The notes beneath the pieces are model-generated. The model searched no databases. It saw only the letters and a list, made by a program, of their open reading frames with translations, and was not told where the DNA came from. 64,000 bases of DNA from Populus alba (taxonomy: Eukaryota; Streptophyta; Magnoliopsida; Malpighiales; Salicaceae), in NCBI RefSeq assembly GCF_005239225.2, contig NC_133287.1:12877493-12941492 (forward strand), written 5' to 3'. The translations under genes and the position numbers were made by a program. Of this stretch, positions 59,601 to 64,000 are shown one piece after another. The first letter of the stretch is position 1. Each line of letters starts with the position of its first letter.

Positions 59601-61020
59601 AATACCTCCACACTTAACTATTGCTTGTCCTCGAGAAAAGAAAGATAAAATCAAACTGAAGTTAAATAAATAAAATAACTATGACTAATCTCCTATCAAT
59701 TTCCAAGAGTATATGCATTATAAACAAGAATACAATCAAGAAGGATAAAAACATGAATTTATTTACATGTGAACTTCAAAACTCAATTAATCGTTGGATT
59801 TTAAATGAAATTTATGTCCTGCCAACATGATAGGTCCTCTCATTAATATACACTCTAACACTCATGTGTTTAGAGCTTATGAGTTTAAATCTCTCAAATT
59901 CAAATAAGTAATATGTTCTACCATAAACTTGCTCTTTAATCTCATCTTCATTACTAAACTATTACAAGCAATGCATGAATAAAAAAGGTCTTACTTTTTT
60001 TGTTGTAATGAGGCTAAGATTTAGGTGAGGTAAAAGAAGGGAAAAGAAATGGCTAAAACCAAATGAAGTAGAGCATTCTATAAAAATTGATTTTTTGAAA
60101 CACTATTTCTCATAAAAAACACACAAAATTTCTATCTTTAACCACCAATACTTAACTTCCTTTGATTTCAAGCTCCATCAACATAAAATTTTAAGAACAC
60201 AATGGAACACTTTTTTTTTTAAATGGCCTAGCTTTGGCAACTTTGCCCATTATTTTCATCAAGTATCACTTTTTTTTTCCACATAATTTCCATCCATAAT
60301 TCCATGAGATATCAACAAGTATAAGCTTCAATAATCCTTGACAAGGGGAAAAGGAAAACATATAAAAAGTTAAGGCTTAAAGATGGATAAAGCAAAGAAA
60401 AGATAAACAAACTTAAAAGGTCTTACTAAGGATAATATACTTAGGTTGGCTTTTTGGTTAAAGTGGTTAAAATTTCTAATGTCTTTACCATCTTCATGTA
60501 CATATGTAATGGGAATGTAATCTCAATAAGATATGAAGTAAGTTCTAAAGATACATATCATTCAAAGAATGCACAATCAAAGAATATAATGTTGAAGGCT
60601 CAAAAGCTTACATTAATACAACACTATGAAGTCAATATGATATATTTGCAAAGTCAATCCCTAAACTAAATAAACATTAAAAATTGCATTCCCATTCATT
60701 CATTCGATTTATATTTTTATCTATCCCAACTAATTCTCATAGATAATATTAATACTCTCATAAACCAACAGGAGTTTAAAAGATAAAACTTAGACATTTT
60801 AAAAAACATTTAGAAAAAATAAATAAAACCAAAATTCTCTCAATACCCTCACACTTTAAACACAACATTGTCCTCAATATTGAAATAAAAGAAAAGGAAT
60901 ATAAAAGAATGACAAAATTAAGATAAAACACGAAAAAAAAACAAGATAAGGTAAAAAAAAAGAATTAAATCTGATATATTTTTTCTATTGGGTTGCCTCT
61001 TAGTAAGCGTTTTTTTTTTA
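59601..61020 (-). other. Element B non-coding 3' internal region
   Basis: Aligns with 45090-45341 plus 47182-48370 of element A. No reading frame recognised; the 71-codon frame at 60454 is a by-product. Confidence 0.75.
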
Positions 61021-61046
61021 TGTCATTGACTCGACACATCGCATGC

Positions 61047-61330
61047 TCATATTTCATAGATTGGTTCAACTAACTCCACCAAAGCGGTGAGTTTTATCGT
61101 CCAACCTTCATATAAAGTTTTCAATCGATGCCTATTGACCTTGTGCACTTTGTTTGTTTCTAAACTTGTAATTTCAACTGCACCATAAGAAAAAACATTA
61201 GAAAGAATAAAGGGTCCAATCCAACAAGAGTACAACTTTCCAGTAAAAAGTTTCAAATATGAATGATAAAGGACTTTGTCTCCAAATAATATAAGAGTGT
61301 TGTTTGAGGAATTATGTTCCATATCAACAA
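61047..61330 (-). pseudogene. Element B protease/integrase junction remnant
   Basis: The open frame 61322-61047 joins a protease scrap (MEHNSSNNTLILFG) directly to integrase C-terminal codons ([34 protein letters not shown]). All sequence between them is missing, a different deletion from the one in A. Confidence 0.85.
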
Positions 61331-61339
61331 TATAGGAGT

Positions 61340-62520
61340 GATGATCTAAGTTTTGAATACTTGACCTTGTTTCTTTTGAAAATACATGACATTTTGTTGC
61401 AAAGTTATTGTGTCAGAAGCTAAAGTTTTCATCATCTCACAAATATCATCACTCGATAAACCTATAACATTGAAGCTTGTAAATACAGGGAGCTACCTCA
61501 CTTGATAGTTCTGCTGGGGCTAAAATCTATGGAGGTGGAATTGTCGGCCTTAATTGCCTTGTTGAGATAGGTTCCCATAGCATAAGTTTGGATGATCTCT
61601 CCATCCAGGATTGTATGTGTTAGAAAAGGAATGATATTTACGCTAGGGTTGTCCATTGAATGGTCCAACAATTGTATTAGCTTGTTCAATGTAATCTTTT
61701 TGTATTGTTGGGCACATATCCAAAGCAGGCCTTATAATAAGCATATGCTTCAAACTTTCACCTGTTATACATTTCCACAAGCCAAAGAACACACAAGAGA
61801 AGTAAGATCATTAACTTTATTCTCAAGTTAGCAATACTTACCTCATTTACTCGTTTGCTTGAGAAGTCTCCGCATGTGCCAAATTATTTCGAGTTGGCTG
61901 CCATATTTGAGATCAATTGGCATGTAGCCTCGAGTGTTTTATCTACCAATACCCCTCCACTTGCAACATCAATGATATTGCGGTCAGTAGGCATTAGTCC
62001 TTTATGGAATTATTGAATGAGCAATTGATCAGGTGTTTGATGATGAGGGCATTGAATGCATAGTTGCTCAAATCTTTCCCAATACTCGGAGAGTGTTTCC
62101 CCATTACATTGCCGAATCCCACATATTTCTTCTTTATATTGGCAACTCGAGAGGCTGGGAAATACTTTTCAAGGAAAATCTTCTCAATGCCATTCCAAGT
62201 TCCAATGGAATCGGGAAGAATGGAGAAAAGTCATACTTTTGCTGCCCCTTTTAAAGAGAAAGGGAAAGCTTTCAACTTAACATGTTTTTCGTCAACTCCA
62301 TGCGATTTCATGCCAATGCAAACCATGTAGAACTCCTTGAGATGAGTATGAGGGTATTTTCTGGCAAGTCCATTAAATATTGGTAGTGGGTGTATAAACT
62401 CAGACTTGAACTCGAAGTTGACATTATTGTCAATAATTATTCATAATGGTTGATTCTCCATGTTGGGAGCAGTGAACTCCTTGAGTGTTTGTTGTCGTGC
62501 TACAACCTTGGTGTTGATAC
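61340..62520 (-). pseudogene. Broken gag of element B
   Basis: Corresponds to the A gag but with several frameshifts and stops; the longest open pieces are 60-90 codons. The zinc-knuckle area (about 61710-61760) and the N-terminal area (about 62400-62470) can still be aligned by eye at DNA level. Confidence 0.85.
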
Positions 62521-62923
62521 GAGCTTCCTTTCATAACCTGTGTAAAATATTTTCTATTTTGAAATCTACGTGCACTTGTCTTTAGTTAGTAGATCATGTT
62601 ACAAGCATAAATAGTCAAGAAAACTAAAAAAGAAATCAAGCACACGAGAGATTTAAAGTATTGAAAATGAATGAAAATCCAACACTAAAACACAAAATTG
62701 TCTAAAAACCCTAGAAAACAACATAATTCAGCCTCAATAGAGTGGGGTTAGTGGCTAAAAGCCACTAGTCTTTTTCAAAACATCGTTTTTCTTTAGGAAA
62801 AAAATGTCGAGGCCTAATTCCACCAAAAATTCCTTTTTAAACAGTACCTGAACAATACCATAACTCTATTTTTGTTTTTTGTTTCTTTTTTTTAATGAAA
62901 AATAACAATCACAACACAAGAAT

Positions 62924-63850
62924 TGTAAAACCTCTGGGCAAAAAATTATAAATTGACTAGTTCCATGTAAAATAAAAAAAAAATTCATAACTCTCGATCG
63001 GGTTATCAGAAAATTCTGAAAATTTATGCGGAGCCTTCAAATATGATGCCTTAGCTTGGTTAAAATTTCAGAATTTTTAGAGAAATTCAAAAAATTTGAT
63101 GAAAAATCACAATTTGACTAATTTTATATTATTGGATGTAATTTTAAATCCAGCCATCAGATTAAGTTGCAATTTCATGTGAAACCTTAAAGTATATTGA
63201 ATAAAATCTGGTTAAACTTTTAGGATGAACGGAGCTCAGTAGTGCTAGGAAAGAATAAGGATTGTCAAATGAAAGCAGAAAGACTCATTAAGGGTAAAAT
63301 GGTAATTTTCCATTAAAAATAAAACAAGGCAAGCCTTTTTCTATTATAAACTGCCGACTAGGCAATAACAAATGTGAAAAGAAAAAAAAGAGAGAAAAAC
63401 AAGAAAAAGTGAGAGAGAGCTTTGAAACTTGTAAGATTGAAAGACTTGAAACATTAAATTAAGGAAGAATCAAGTGAAGGAAGATATAAGAAAGGTGAGG
63501 AGGGCTAGCCACACTAGGAGGAGAAGAAAAGTTGGGAAAACTTAGATTGGTAAGCATGAAAAATTTAGATTCTTACTTAAATGAAGTGTTTTTGGGTTTT
63601 ATTTGAGTAAGTTATCAAACAATGACAATTAAATTTGATTTAATTTCCTATATTCTTGATTTTTTTTTAAATTAGGGTTCTTATGAGAAAAGTAGTAAAC
63701 ACGATGGAATTGAGATAGAATAGTATAGAAATAGTGAATGTAAGTAGTAATTAAGAAAGTAATTGAATAATTTTGAAGAAAAGAACTTATAATTAAGGAT
63801 GAGAAAATATAGGAATGAGGTTTTGGTTGTTTTATGTTTGAGAAGTGATT
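62924..63850 (+). repeat. LTR-like non-coding module
   Basis: Starts TGTAAAACCTCTGGGC where element B breaks off. It has a CTATTATAAACTGCC TATA-like word near 63342, a purine-rich leader (63380-63550) with GGGCTAGCCACACTAGGAGG, and an AT-rich tail. Similar in order to the modules at 3.5 and 19.9 kb. Ends are not confirmed by a duplication. Confidence 0.4.
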
Positions 63851-64000
63851 TTTTGCCTATGTTTTATATAAAAAAATGCCTTGATATTCTTTGTTTTATG
63901 TTTTGAAGGCAGTTTTGGATGAAAGATGCATAAAGGAGTAAATTGGAGGTAATTGGCAGATTTGACCTTTAGTAGATGTTTTGTGTAGAGCGTGAGCTCT
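63851..64000 (+). repeat. Inverted fragment of Athila-like LTR, runs off the window
   Basis: Reverse-complemented, it matches the 3' part of the A/B LTRs (58815-58950 and 59390-59560), including AATATCAAGG.ATTTTATAT and AGAGCTCACGCTCT. So another copy of this family lies in the opposite direction just beyond the window. Confidence 0.8.

Larger units (their letters stand above)
59007..62923 (-). mobile_element. Athila-like element B, truncated and decayed
   Basis: Related to A along its length. It has an LTR end fragment (59007-59600), a polypurine tract at 59601-59615, non-coding 3' sequence (59616-61020), an integrase C-terminal remnant (61047-61290), a protease scrap and a broken gag (61340-62520). 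It stops near 62923 before reaching the primer site, where other repeat sequence begins. It carries neither the solo LTR nor the gypsy insertion of A and so gives both empty sites (near 59836 and 60990). More decayed than A. Confidence 0.82.

Overview
This is a window of plant nuclear DNA, AT-rich and made almost entirely of transposable elements, their fragments and minisatellite arrays. I found no convincing host protein-coding gene, rRNA, tRNA or CRISPR array. The mix (CACTA with TNP2 and Transposase_24 genes, Ty3/gypsy elements with a tRNA-Met type primer site, Athila-like elements with a tRNA-Asp type primer site, a TRIM) points to a flowering plant, probably a woody eudicot. Some repeats remind me of poplar/willow DNA, but that is a weak impression. 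The region is probably pericentromeric or otherwise repeat-dense.

Layout. 1-2905: inverted copy of a long non-coding promoter-bearing module that recurs at 28-38 kb. 3.5-5.4 kb: another LTR-like module with a minisatellite. 5472-14418: a full-length but decayed CACTA (En/Spm) element with both expected genes on the minus strand, terminal inverted repeats, subterminal repeats and a near-match 3-bp target duplication. 14.4-25 kb: AT-rich filler with two long LTR-like modules (16.1-18.6 kb minus, 19.9-22.0 kb plus). 25.4-27.5 kb: broken gag region of a Tat/Ogre-like element. 28.3-38.2 kb: three related units packed with 41-, 50- and 62-bp class arrays, one interrupted by a solo LTR with perfect target duplication (31581-32422). 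40.5-42.3 kb: degenerate repeat array split by an intact TRIM (41753-42199). 42.3-44.6 kb: no recognisable gene.

44562-62923 is a nested retrotransposon complex. Two related Athila-like elements (A and B, both minus strand) lie head to tail. Element A keeps an open 449-codon gag but has lost nearly all of reverse transcriptase, RNase H and integrase. It carries two later insertions: an 1830-bp solo LTR (45347-47176, duplication GTCCT) and a 5755-bp Ty3/gypsy element (48371-54125). The gypsy element has a long open pol frame, yet three gag stops, a missing gag 5' part and a Tyr in place of the first Asp of the reverse-transcriptase active-site pair. Element B lacks both insertions and so shows the empty sites.

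The window therefore reads as a stratigraphy: old modules and Athila-like copies at the bottom, then CACTA, then the solo LTRs, TRIM and gypsy element on top. None of the elements looks autonomous now. The most unusual structures are the 50-bp array whose units each carry two potential hairpins, the second CACTA promoter that repeats the terminal motif, and the length-locked arrays inside the non-coding modules.
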